DNA of 36,418 bases from Acrocarpospora phusangensis. Lineage in GTDB: Bacteria > Actinomycetota > Actinomycetes > Streptosporangiales > Streptosporangiaceae. The DNA lies in NCBI RefSeq assembly GCF_016862995.1, contig NZ_BOOA01000081.1, positions 1 to 36,418 on the forward strand. Reading direction: 5' to 3'. The notes beneath the pieces were generated by a model. That model worked only from the letters and a program-made list of their open reading frames with translations. It ran no database searches and had not been told where the DNA came from. Both the position numbers and the translations under genes were made by a program. Positions 15,307 through 26,735 of this stretch are shown piece after piece. Each line of letters opens with the position of its first letter. Positions within the stretch are counted from its first letter, which is position 1.

Positions 15307-16845
15307 ATGCAGGCCATGCGTATTTTCGCCGCCACCACTGGGCTGATCCTTTCCACCACGCTGCTGACCGTGCCCGCACAGGCCACGGGCAACGGCATTG
15401 AAATCACCTTCCTCGGCCGTTTCGCCACCGGCGCCGTCGGCGCCGGCGCGTCCGAGATCACCGCGTACGACCCGGCCACCCGCCGTGTCTTCGTGGTCAA
15501 CGCCCAGGACGGCACCGTGGACGTGCTCGACATCCGGGACCCGCGGCACCCCAAGAAGGTGGCCACCCTGGCCACCCCCGGCGCGAACAGCGTGGCCGTG
15601 AAGAACGGCGTCGTGGCCGTGGCGCAGCAGGCCGCCGTGAAGACCGACCCCGGCACCGTGAGCTTCTTCACGGCGAGCGGGCGCAAGCTGCGTGACGCCC
15701 GGGTGGGCGCGCTGCCCGACATGCTGACCTTCACCCCGGACGGGGACACGGTCGTGGTGGCCAACGAGGGCGAGCCGTCCTCGTACTGCGCCGACGGGGT
15801 GGACCCCGAGGGCTCGGTGAGCATCGTGGACGTCAAGCGCGGCACGGTGAAGACGGCCAGCTTCCGGGCCTTCAACGGCAAGGAGGACAAGCTGCGCGCC
15901 AAGGGCGTACGGATCTACGGGCCGAAGGCGACCGCCGCGCAGGACTTCGAGCCCGAGTACATCGCCACCGACGACCGCGGCCGGACCGCCTGGGTGTCCC
16001 TCCAGGAGAACAACGCGATCGCGATCGTGGACCTGAAGCACGCCAAGGTCAAGGAGATCGTCCCGCTCGGGCTGAAGGACCACGGCAGGCCCGGCGCCGG
16101 GATCGACGCCTCGGACAAGGACTCCAAGATCGACATCAGGCCGCGGCCGGTGCTGGGCATGTACCAGCCGGACGCGCTGGCCTCCTTCGAGAGCAGGGGC
16201 CGCACCTACCTGGTGGCCGCCAACGAGGGCGACGCCCGCGACTACGACTGCTTCGCCGAGGAGGTCAGGGTCAAGGACCTCACCCTGGCCCACCCGGACG
16301 CCGACACCCTCAAGAAGGACGCCGAGCTCGGCCGCCTCAACGTGACCACCACCTCGCCCAGGAACGCCGCCGGCGCCACCACCGCGCTGCACGCCTTCGG
16401 CGCCCGGTCGATCTCGGTCAGGTCCGCCTCCGGCGCGCTGGTGTGGGACTCGGGCGACCAGCTGGAGAAGCTGATCGCGCGGAAGCTGCCGGCCGAGTTC
16501 AACGCCGACCAGGAGAACGCCACCTTCGACAGCCGCAGCGACAACAAGGGCCCGGAGCCGGAGGGCGTCGCGGTCGGCACGGTCAAGGGCCGGACGTACG
16601 CGTTCGCGGGGCTTGAGCGGGTCGGCGGGATCGTCGCGTACGACCTGAGCGACCCGAGCCGGCCGAGCCTGGCCGGATACGCCAACAGCCGCGACTTCAC
16701 CGGCAGCGTGGCGGCGGGCACCGCCGGGGACGTCGGCCCCGAGGGCGTGCTGTTCGTCCCGGCCGCGCAGAGCCCGACCTTCAAGCCGCTGCTGGTGGTC
16801 GGCCACGAGATCAGCGGCACCACGGCCATCTACGAGCTGCGCTGA
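15307..16845 (+). CDS. Secreted choice-of-anchor I family beta-propeller-like protein
   Basis: The 512-residue protein (509 if it starts at ATG 15316, MRIFAATTG) has a signal peptide ending near VPAQA. The mature part reads GIEITFLGRFATG, then repeated beta-strand units of the YncE/phytase-like propeller kind: AYDPATRRVFVVNAQDGTVDVLDI, VVVANEGEPSSYC, FEPEYIATDDRG and AANEGDARDYDCF. These blocks are those of the choice-of-anchor I family, secreted proteins often annotated as alkaline-phosphatase-like. I see no anchor at its C-terminus (ends AIYELR), so it is probably released or held non-covalently. Enzymatic activity is not established for the family. No ribosome-binding site is clear for either start. 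A strong terminator follows 19 bases after the stop. Confidence 0.87.
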   Translation: MQAMRIFAATTGLILSTTLLTVPAQATGNGIEITFLGRFATGAVGAGASEITAYDPATRRVFVVNAQDGTVDVLDIRDPRHPKKVATLATPGANSVAVKNGVVAVAQQAAVKTDPGTVSFFTASGRKLRDARVGALPDMLTFTPDGDTVVVANEGEPSSYCADGVDPEGSVSIVDVKRGTVKTASFRAFNGKEDKLRAKGVRIYGPKATAAQDFEPEYIATDDRGRTAWVSLQENNAIAIVDLKHAKVKEIVPLGLKDHGRPGAGIDASDKDSKIDIRPRPVLGMYQPDALASFESRGRTYLVAANEGDARDYDCFAEEVRVKDLTLAHPDADTLKKDAELGRLNVTTTSPRNAAGATTALHAFGARSISVRSASGALVWDSGDQLEKLIARKLPAEFNADQENATFDSRSDNKGPEPEGVAVGTVKGRTYAFAGLERVGGIVAYDLSDPSRPSLAGYANSRDFTGSVAAGTAGDVGPEGVLFVPAAQSPTFKPLLVVGHEISGTTAIYELR

Positions 16846-16863
16846 CCCGCGGGGTGACGTTCG

Positions 16864-16895
16864 GTGAACCTGCCTGTCGTCGCGGGCAGGTTCAC
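16864..16895 (+). terminator. Rho-independent-type terminator hairpin
   Basis: A perfect 11-bp stem (16864-16874 GTGAACCTGCC with 16885-16895 GGCAGGTTCAC) encloses a 10-base loop and is followed by TTATC. It starts 18 bases after the stop of the choice-of-anchor gene. Its 3' arm also overlaps the region where a -35 for the next gene would lie. Confidence 0.75.
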
Positions 16896-16914
16896 TTATC
16901 CGTACGGATCCGAA

Positions 16915-16920
16915 TACGGT
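16915..16920 (+). promoter_or_regulatory. -10 element TACGGT of a leaderless kinase mRNA
   Basis: TACGGT is followed by 7 bases and the ATG at 16928, and no Shine-Dalgarno sequence precedes that ATG. A possible -35, TTCACT at 16891-16896, is 18 bases upstream and lies partly in the preceding terminator stem. Confidence 0.45.
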
Positions 16921-16927
16921 ATGACGC

Positions 16928-18607
16928 ATGGTCGCACCCCTGACCCCCGAAGACCCCCAGACTCTGGGTGAGTACACGCTGTCCGGGCGGCTCGGGGAGG
17001 GCGGCCAGGGCATCGTCTACCTGGGCGAATCGCCGGACGGGTCGCGGGTCGCGGTCAAAGTGCTGAAAGGCGGCTTCGACCCGGCGGTGCGGCAGCGGCT
17101 GGCCCGCGAGCTCACCGCCATGCGCGGGGTCGCCTCCTTCTGCACGGCGCGTGTGATCACCGCCGAGGTGGAGGGCCGCGAACCCTACGTGGTGAGCGAG
17201 TTCATCGACGGCCCCTCCCTGCACGACCGGGTCACCGCTAGCGGCCCGTTACGCGGCGGCGAACTGGAACGCCTCGCGGTCGGTACGGCGACCGCCCTCA
17301 CCGCCATCCACGGCGCCGGGATCGTGCACCGCGACTTCAAACCCGGCAACGTACTGCTGGGCCCCGACGGTCCCCGAGTGGTGGATTTCGGCATCGCGCG
17401 CCAGAGCGAGAGCGCCACCATCACCGCCGGCCCGATCGGGACCCCCGCCTACCTCTCGCCCGAACAGATCGCCGGCCAGCCCGCCGCGCCCGCTTCCGAC
17501 GTGTTCGCCTGGGGCGCGACCATGGTCTTCGCGGCCACCGGCCGTCCCGCGTTCGGCGCGGACAGCGTCGCCGCGGTCCTGCACCGGATCATGACGCTCA
17601 CCCCCGACCTCGGCGGCGTCCCCGAACCCCTCCAGTCCACGGTACGGCGCTGCCTCGACAAGGACCCCGCCGCCCGCCCCACCTCCCGCGACCTGCTCCT
17701 CACCCTCGTCGGCTCCACCCCCGACCCCCTGACCACGGGCGCCGCCGCCGCGTCCCACCCTTCGCCTCCCCCGCACAGCTACCCGCCCACTCCGGCCCCG
17801 CAGTCCTGGCCCGGACAACAGCCCGCCCCCGGCTCCTGGCCCGGGCAGAACCCGATGGTCGCTTCGCAGCCGGGACAGAACCCCGCCTACGGTTCCCTGC
17901 CGGGGTCCGCTCCGAACTCCTGGCCCGGGCAGAACCAATCAGGCGCCCAGCCGTGGGGAACGCACCCCGGACAGGAGTGGCGGCAACAACCGCACGCCAC
18001 TTCTCCGGCCGGATCCGGCGGAAGCGGCAATCGGGGCAGGATCATCGCGCTGGTGGCCGCCCTCGTCGCGATTCTCGGCACCGCAGTCATCGTGGTCCCC
18101 CGCCTCATCGGCGGCCCCGAAGGCTCCAACTCCAGCACGTCCTCCACCACCGACCCCTCGGAAGAACCGACGGAAGACCAGTCCTCCGAGGAACCGACGG
18201 AGGAGTCCACCGAGCCCACCGAAGAGTCCACGGACGAAGCCACGGAAGAACCGACCGACGACTCCACCACCGAACCCGCGACGGACGACCCCGTCATCCC
18301 CGACGCCTACGCCGGCACCTGGGCCGGCCACATCGTCCCGGAACCCCAGGGCATCATGAGCGAACACGACATCCGCATCGAACTCCCCTCCGGCGAACCC
18401 ACCGGCCAGTGGTACGAGGACGGCTGCACCGGCACCCTGACCGTCGAAAAGGCCGAATCCGAATCCCTGCAGCTCCGCCTCCACGACAGCGGCGCCTGCG
18501 TCCCCGGCACGGTCATCCTCACCCCCAAGGACGACCAACTCGCCTACCAGTGGAACGACGCCGCCGGCCTGGTCACCTACACCGGCGACCTCACCAAAGA
18601 AGACTGA
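16928..18607 (+). CDS. Transmembrane Ser/Thr protein kinase (Hanks type)
   Basis: This 559-residue receptor-like kinase phosphorylates Ser/Thr of intracellular proteins. The kinase domain (about 14-270) has the glycine loop LGEGGQGIV, Lys44 in VAVK, the catalytic loop HRDFKPGN (Asp136, Lys138, Asn141), DFG (153-155) and SPE in place of APE. A Pro/Gln-rich juxtamembrane linker with repeated SWPGQ units follows. One membrane helix lies at about 371-393. The extracellular part begins with a Ser/Thr/Glu-rich stalk (about 397-455, repeats like EEPTEEST). It ends in a roughly 100-residue beta-rich domain with two Cys (DGCTGT and GACVPG) that may form a disulfide. There are no PASTA repeats, so the ligand is unlikely to be peptidoglycan of the PknB kind. 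It converges on the HAD gene with 6 bases between stops. Confidence 0.93.
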   Translation: MVAPLTPEDPQTLGEYTLSGRLGEGGQGIVYLGESPDGSRVAVKVLKGGFDPAVRQRLARELTAMRGVASFCTARVITAEVEGREPYVVSEFIDGPSLHDRVTASGPLRGGELERLAVGTATALTAIHGAGIVHRDFKPGNVLLGPDGPRVVDFGIARQSESATITAGPIGTPAYLSPEQIAGQPAAPASDVFAWGATMVFAATGRPAFGADSVAAVLHRIMTLTPDLGGVPEPLQSTVRRCLDKDPAARPTSRDLLLTLVGSTPDPLTTGAAAASHPSPPPHSYPPTPAPQSWPGQQPAPGSWPGQNPMVASQPGQNPAYGSLPGSAPNSWPGQNQSGAQPWGTHPGQEWRQQPHATSPAGSGGSGNRGRIIALVAALVAILGTAVIVVPRLIGGPEGSNSSTSSTTDPSEEPTEDQSSEEPTEESTEPTEESTDEATEEPTDDSTTEPATDDPVIPDAYAGTWAGHIVPEPQGIMSEHDIRIELPSGEPTGQWYEDGCTGTLTVEKAESESLQLRLHDSGACVPGTVILTPKDDQLAYQWNDAAGLVTYTGDLTKED

Positions 18608-18613
18608 CCCGAC

Positions 18614-19278
18614 TCAGACGGGCGTGCTTGGCGACGGGGATCCGAGCAGGCCGACCAGTTCGCCCAGTCCGTCGATGACGTAGTCGCAGGCGGCGGCGTC
18701 CGGGCGATCGGCGTGCAGGAACCCCCAGGGCCCCCGGCGGAGCAGCGCGGTCCGCATGCCCGCCCGTCCCGCCGGCAGGACGTCGTTGTCCAGCCGATCC
18801 CCGACGTAAAGGATCTCCTCCGGTCTGCGCCCGGAGACCTCCGCCACTTTCGCGAAGAACCCGGGCGCCGGCTTGGCCAGTCCCCAGCCGTCCGAGGTGT
18901 AGATGGCGTCCACCGGCAGATCCATGGCCACCAGCGCGTCGTACGCCTGCACGGGCTGGTTGCCCGCGACGATGACCTGGTAGCCCGACTTCCTGAGTTC
19001 CGCCAGGCTGTCCCGTACATCCGGATAGAGGTCTTCGGCGTTGAAGTTCTCCCGGAGCCCGTCCGGGTCCTCAAGCCGCCAGGCCCGGATCTCGGCCTCC
19101 ACGTCCAAACCCGGCCGGAGAACCTCGAAGGCGTCCCGGTGGGAGCGGTCGAGGGCCGCCATCCCGCCCAGTACGCCCATGAAGGTCAGCCGGGTCACCC
19201 CCAGCCGGTCCGCCCAGCGCGACCAGATCCGGGTCTCGTCGATCAGCGTTTCCCCGACGTCGAACACGACCGCCTGAA

Positions 19279-19282
<4 letters not shown>
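18614..19282 (-). CDS. HAD-superfamily hydrolase
   Basis: A 222-residue HAD protein. Motif I is FDVGETL with nucleophile Asp8, but position +2, normally the acid/base Asp of phosphatases, is Gly10. Motif III Lys is in LAKPAPGFF and motif IV is YVGDRLDNDV, both good. Motif II is the weak VIVAGNQ. The cap is the small helical C1 type between motifs I and II. The GTG start overlaps the HrpA stop as GTGA, so it is translationally coupled to the helicase. Substrate unknown; the missing second Asp is a feature of some HAD subfamilies such as haloacid dehalogenases, so a non-phosphatase reaction is possible. Confidence 0.87.
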
Positions 19283-23115
<3,833 letters not shown>

Positions 23116-23178
23116 TCCATCCTCAAGGATAGGCAACCCGCCCCTGGCCACCGCCAATCGTTTTCCCGTGGCGGCGCT

Positions 23179-23781
23179 TCAGTCCCCCGGTTTGTGCCAG
23201 GTGATGCTGTAACGCAGCAGGAGGTGACGGCGGTAGCGCGCGCCGGGCAGGATCTCGGCGGCCAGCGCCCGCATCTCCGGGTACGTCACCGGCGGCGGCC
23301 ACACCGTGGGCGACGGATGCTCCCAGTGGCCCTTCACGGCGCGGTGCAGCGTGCCCGCGGCGACGCCGGCGAGGGCACGCGGCAGGTCGCCGGGCATCGT
23401 GTGGCGGGCCAGGCCGACGACGGCCAGGACGCCGCCGGGGCGCAGCAGGTCGCGCATGCGGGCCAGCCCGGCGGCCGCGTCCATGTGGTGCAGGGTGGCC
23501 ACGGAGGCGACGACGTCGAACGAGGCGGGCTCGAAAGGGTGGATGAGAAAGTCGCCCACGATGTAGTCGATGTCGTCCTGGTGCCCGCGGGCCTGGTCGA
23601 GGCTCGGTACGTCGAGGTCGATGCCGGTGACGTGCGGCACGGTCCGGCGGAGTTCGCGGGCGAGCATGCCCTCGCCGCAGCCGACGTCGAGGGCGCGCCG
23701 GGCGCCGTCAGGGATCGCGCGGAGAATCTCGGGGTGGTAATGGATGTTGTGGTTCCATCGCCTGCCGTTCTTCGCAGTCAT
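23179..23781 (-). CDS. Class I SAM-dependent methyltransferase
   Basis: A 200-residue methyltransferase of the UbiE/Methyltransf_11 type. The SAM-binding motif I is LDVGCGEGMLA. The acidic residue of motif II is in TGIDLD, motif III-like VVASVATLHHMD and LLRPGGVLAVVGL follow, all in the usual order. The substrate is not evident; the C-terminus is short and basic (RYRRHLLLRYSITWHKPGD). ATG 23781 (MTAKNGRRW) has AGGA about 8 bases upstream; the open frame further up to 23889 has no better site. A weak 6-bp hairpin (23151-23156/23169-23174) lies between it and hrpA downstream, so the two may be transcribed separately. Confidence 0.88.
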   Translation of the reverse strand: MTAKNGRRWNHNIHYHPEILRAIPDGARRALDVGCGEGMLARELRRTVPHVTGIDLDVPSLDQARGHQDDIDYIVGDFLIHPFEPASFDVVASVATLHHMDAAAGLARMRDLLRPGGVLAVVGLARHTMPGDLPRALAGVAAGTLHRAVKGHWEHPSPTVWPPPVTYPEMRALAAEILPGARYRRHLLLRYSITWHKPGD

Positions 23782-23993
23782 GTGATCATCCTGCCGCACC
23801 GGCCGGGTTCGGAATCGGATAATTCGGCTGACGGCACTCAGACGATTATCGATGTACGGGATTTCCACGATGCTGCGTATGCCGCGCATTGCTGTCTACT
23901 GAAGCCGAGAGAAATCGGTGACGGGGGTCCGTAATCTTCCCCGATCGACCCGCCGCCCCCGAGTAAGGCCAACGGGTTCCACCCAAACTCAGT

Positions 23994-24036
23994 CTCACGG
24001 GCGAGGTCGCCTGGACAGCTTCTCCTCGCCCGTGAG
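23994..24036 (+). promoter_or_regulatory. Perfect 13-bp hairpin in the leader of the secreted-protein gene
   Basis: CTCACGGGCGAGG (23994-24006) and CCTCGCCCGTGAG (24024-24036) are exact inverted copies around a 17-base loop. It ends 13-15 bases before the AAGGAG of the gene at 24065. No U-tract follows, so a leader hairpin that protects the mRNA or gates translation is more likely than a terminator. It could also be a long operator. Confidence 0.55.
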
Positions 24037-24064
24037 GCAATTCCTGCAGAAGGAGTCTAGCTTC

Positions 24065-24658
24065 ATGCCCAGCAGAAGCGCAGCCCTGGCCGCAGCGGTG
24101 GCCGCGGCATCGGCGATGCTCGTCGCCTCCCCCGCCCACGCCGACAACCCCCGGCCGATCCGGAACAACCCCAACGTGGTCGTGGGCTACGACAACGACA
24201 ACGAGGTCTTCCGCCCCGTCGCGCGCTCCCCCCAGAGCACCGCCGCCGTCTGCAAGCGAGGAACGCACACCTTCTATGTGACCAGGTACAGCAACAACCA
24301 CAAGGCGGTCGGCCCCGCCCAGTCCAATCACAACGGCACCTCCTCCAAGGCCACCATGACCTTTACGGCGACGGTGAGCGGGACCGTGGGCTTCACGCAC
24401 AACGCCACCCTCACGCTGCAGGCCGGCCGGGTGATCGCCGAAGGCGAGGTGGCCACGGGAGTCAACCTCTCCGCGTCCCTCACCGCGTCCCTGGGAAACA
24501 GCGTCACGGTCACCGCGCGCCCGCGCTCGACCGTCTCCGCCAAATACGGCGTCTGGCGGAAGAAAATCATCGGGAGATACACCATCTGCATGGTTCGCTC
24601 GCAAGTAATCACCGGGTGGACGCCATGGAAAGTCGGCTGGTACATCTCGGAGAGCTGA
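24065..24658 (+). CDS. Secreted beta-rich protein of unknown function
   Basis: A 197-residue protein with a clear Sec signal peptide: MPSRSAA, an Ala-rich hydrophobic core and cleavage after SPAHA at residue 26. The mature 171 residues have two Cys (AVCKRG, TICMVR). The second half consists of long alternating Ser/Thr-Val strands, such as ATMTFTATVSGTV and GVNLSASLTASLGNSVTVTA, then AKYGVWRKKI and a Trp-rich end (GWTPWKVGWYISES). I do not recognise the family. The Ser/Thr strands recall the stem hairpins of aerolysin/ETX-MTX2 pore-forming proteins, but that is pattern only. AAGGAG sits 9 bases before ATG 24065. The lipoprotein gene starts 11 bases after its stop. Confidence 0.78.
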   Translation: MPSRSAALAAAVAAASAMLVASPAHADNPRPIRNNPNVVVGYDNDNEVFRPVARSPQSTAAVCKRGTHTFYVTRYSNNHKAVGPAQSNHNGTSSKATMTFTATVSGTVGFTHNATLTLQAGRVIAEGEVATGVNLSASLTASLGNSVTVTARPRSTVSAKYGVWRKKIIGRYTICMVRSQVITGWTPWKVGWYISES

Positions 24659-24669
24659 GGAAATAGACC

Positions 24670-25152
24670 ATGACATTCCGACAGGTAGCGCCCGCGGCGG
24701 TAATCGCCGTCATCGCCGGCCTGCTCACCGCGTGCACGCCCGCCCCGGCCGCCGCTCCGCTCACCACGCCGGCGCCGGACCGCCCTGGCGCTACCTCGTC
24801 GCCCGCTCCTCCCGAAGCCGGGATCGCCTCCGAACCGCCCCCGCCGGAGGAGATCAGGACACCCGGCATCGACGCCGGCACGACCTCGCTGCTGACCGCA
24901 GGCCCCGCGAAAGGCTCCCGCATCATCGGCGAGATCCAGGGCGGCGAGGGAACGCTCTGGGTGATGTTCGACTGCCGCGGCGCGGGAACCGCCGAGATCA
25001 CCCTGGAACCACTGGCGACCATGCCGATCACCTGCCTCGACAGCCTGATCACCCCGTCGATGAACCAGCTCGACCTCAAGACCAAACGCAGACTCACCGT
25101 CCGCGTCCAGGCCCCCGGCTCCGTCGAATGGGCGATGCGCATCACCCGCTAG
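24670..25152 (+). CDS. Secreted lipoprotein of unknown function
   Basis: A 160-residue lipoprotein: hydrophobic signal VIAVIAGLLT followed by the lipobox LTAC with lipidated Cys22. A Pro/Ala-rich linker (about 23-70) leads to a small globular domain (about 75-160) with two Cys (MFDCRG, PITCLD) likely to pair. Alternating strands (GTLWVMFDC, RLTVRVQ) suggest a beta-sandwich. GAGGAAA lies 6 bases before ATG 24670. With 11 bases between genes and a terminator right after, it is almost certainly co-transcribed with the secreted protein and may anchor, bind or control it at the cell surface. No known family recognised. Confidence 0.8.
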   Translation: MTFRQVAPAAVIAVIAGLLTACTPAPAAAPLTTPAPDRPGATSSPAPPEAGIASEPPPPEEIRTPGIDAGTTSLLTAGPAKGSRIIGEIQGGEGTLWVMFDCRGAGTAEITLEPLATMPITCLDSLITPSMNQLDLKTKRRLTVRVQAPGSVEWAMRITR

Positions 25153-25159
25153 CGATGAA

Positions 25160-25194
25160 CGTACTCGCGTGCTGAATTCGAGCACGCGAGTACG
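25160..25194. terminator. Bidirectional terminator, perfect 14-bp stem
   Basis: CGTACTCGCGTGCT (25160-25173) pairs fully with AGCACGCGAGTACG (25181-25194) around a 7-base loop. It starts 7 bases after the lipoprotein stop and ends 8 bases before the end of the convergent TetR gene. The energy of this stem should make it the strongest terminator in the window. There is no U-tract, as is common in actinobacteria. Confidence 0.85.
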
Positions 25195-25202
25195 CCCACC
25201 CG

Positions 25203-25820
25203 TCATGCCTCCTCGCCGGGCACGTTCAGCACCGCGGCCAGCATGCGTTCGATCCGGACGGTCAGCTCGGCCGGGTCTGCCCGGGCGAGCGCATCCACCC
25301 CGAGCACGGTCCGGAAGAGCCAAACACCCGCGATGAGCGCGTTGGCGAGCATCGCCCGCTGCGCGGCCGCGTCCCCGTCGAGCAGGTTCGCCAGGGCACG
25401 GCCGGCGTGGCGCTCGATGCCCTGGGTGATGATCTCCGCGGCCCGCGGATTGGCGGCCGACCGCAGCATCAGCAGGAACGGATCCAGCGTCTCCGCGCCG
25501 GGCGCGGTACGCGCGACCAGCCGGCGCGCGAGCTCGCGCGCGAGCGCGGGCGGATCCTCCGGGATCACGGTCCGGGGCGCGAAGGACGTGTCCACCGCCT
25601 CGGCGAACAGCTGCTCCTTGGAGCCGAAGTACCGGTTGACCAGCATCGCGGTCACTCCCGCGTCCTGCGCGATCTCGCGGACCCCGATCCCGTCGTACCC
25701 GTGCCGCGCGAACGCCGCGATGGCGGACGCGAGAATCGCCGCCCGAGTCGCCGCCGCGTCCCTGCGCCGTGCCTTGGATTCCCGCTGCTCACCCGACGTG
25801 CCGCTGTGCTCGTTCGCCAT
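25203..25820 (-). CDS. TetR family transcriptional regulator
   Basis: A 205-residue TetR repressor. The N-terminal DNA-binding domain (about 20-68) reads RAAILASAIAAFARHGYDG, GVREIAQDAGVTAMLVNRYF and GSKEQLF, the standard TetR helix-turn-helix. The ligand domain is unassigned, though RTAPGAETLDPFLLMLRSA resembles the C-terminal domain frequent in actinobacterial members. Its ATG 25820 directly abuts a double palindrome, so it should repress itself and the divergent SDR. TACGAT lies 7 bases before the ATG and no Shine-Dalgarno is present, so its mRNA is likely leaderless. Confidence 0.93.
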   Translation of the reverse strand: MANEHSGTSGEQRESKARRRDAAATRAAILASAIAAFARHGYDGIGVREIAQDAGVTAMLVNRYFGSKEQLFAEAVDTSFAPRTVIPEDPPALARELARRLVARTAPGAETLDPFLLMLRSAANPRAAEIITQGIERHAGRALANLLDGDAAAQRAMLANALIAGVWLFRTVLGVDALARADPAELTVRIERMLAAVLNVPGEEA

Positions 25821-25860
25821 GTCTACAATCGTAGACTAGTTTATGTCTACGTTCGTAGAC
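25821..25860. promoter_or_regulatory. Double palindromic TetR operator
   Basis: Two 16-base palindromes, GTCTAC-AATC-GTAGAC (25821-25836) and GTCTAC-GTTC-GTAGAC (25845-25860), share identical arms with centres 24 bases apart. They fill the gap between the divergent TetR and SDR genes. They overlap the leaderless -10 of tetR (TACGAT, minus) and possible -10 elements for the SDR (TACAAT 25824-25829, TAGTTT 25837-25842), so bound repressor would block both directions. Confidence 0.85.
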
Positions 25861-25878
25861 TTAGTGGAGGAGCGACAC

Positions 25879-26679
25879 ATGGATCTCAATCTGACCGGCC
25901 GGCGTGCTCTCGTGACGGGCTCAAGCAACGGCCTGGGGGCGGCGACCGCGCGGCTTCTGGCCGCCGAGGGAGCGACGGTGGTCGTGCACGGGCGCGACGC
26001 CGTACGGACCCGGGCGGTCGCCGACTCGATCATCGCCGCAGGCGGGACCGCCCATATCGCGATCGGCGACCTGTCAACCGACGAGGGGGCCGACGCCGTG
26101 GCCGACGCGGCCCTGGCCGGCGGGCCGGTCGACATCCTGGTCAACAACGCCGGCGCCTACGACCACATCCCCTGGAAGGACGCGACCGCCGGCGTCTGGG
26201 CGGAGACGTACAACGTCAACGTGCTCTCGGGCGTACGGATGATCCACCGGATCGCAGGCCCCATGCGCCGCCGGGGCTGGGGACGGGTGATCACCATCGG
26301 CGGAGGGCTCGCGCTGCAGCCGATGGACGCGCAGCCGCACTACAACGCCACCCTGGCCGCGCGCCACAACCTCGCGGTGTCCCTCGCCCGCGAGCTGAAG
26401 GGCACCGGCGTCACCTCGAACGTCGTCTCCCCCGGCGCGATCCTCGTCGACTCCGTCCAGGAGCTCGTGACCTCGATCGCCCCCGCCCACGGCTGGACGG
26501 GCACCTGGGCGGAGATCGAGGCCGCCGCCACCGAGGACTGGATCCCCAACGACATCGGCCGTTTCGGCCGCCCCGAGGAGGTCGCCGCCGCGGTGGCTTA
26601 CCTGGCGAGCGACCGCGCCGCCTACATCTCAGGGGCGATCATCCGGGTCGACGGCGGCCTCATCAGGAGCGCGTTCTAG
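25879..26679 (+). CDS. SDR family oxidoreductase with atypical active site
   Basis: A 266-residue short-chain dehydrogenase. The NAD(P)-binding TGSSNGLG (13-20) and NNAG (89-92) are intact, and RFGRPEEVAAAVAYLASD plus the ending IRVDGG are the classical SDR C-terminus. The catalytic YxxxK reads Y155-N-A-T-L159, so the Lys is Leu, and the usual Ser about 13 residues earlier falls in a Gly run (ITIGGG). Reduction by the standard mechanism is therefore doubtful. The start is ATG 25879 because GGAGGAG lies 6 bases upstream; a frame from 25843 would start inside the operator. It is divergent from, and surely controlled by, the TetR repressor. Confidence 0.9.
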   Translation: MDLNLTGRRALVTGSSNGLGAATARLLAAEGATVVVHGRDAVRTRAVADSIIAAGGTAHIAIGDLSTDEGADAVADAALAGGPVDILVNNAGAYDHIPWKDATAGVWAETYNVNVLSGVRMIHRIAGPMRRRGWGRVITIGGGLALQPMDAQPHYNATLAARHNLAVSLARELKGTGVTSNVVSPGAILVDSVQELVTSIAPAHGWTGTWAEIEAAATEDWIPNDIGRFGRPEEVAAAVAYLASDRAAYISGAIIRVDGGLIRSAF

Positions 26680-26735
26680 CCATCCGGCGTTCCAGGGAAT
26701 CGGAGGATCCTGGAACCGCCTGACGCCGCGGCGGC

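Noticed and set aside
23151-23174. Terminator between the methyltransferase and hrpA
   Set aside because: Only a 6-bp stem with a 12-base loop and no U-tract on the minus strand; too weak to call.
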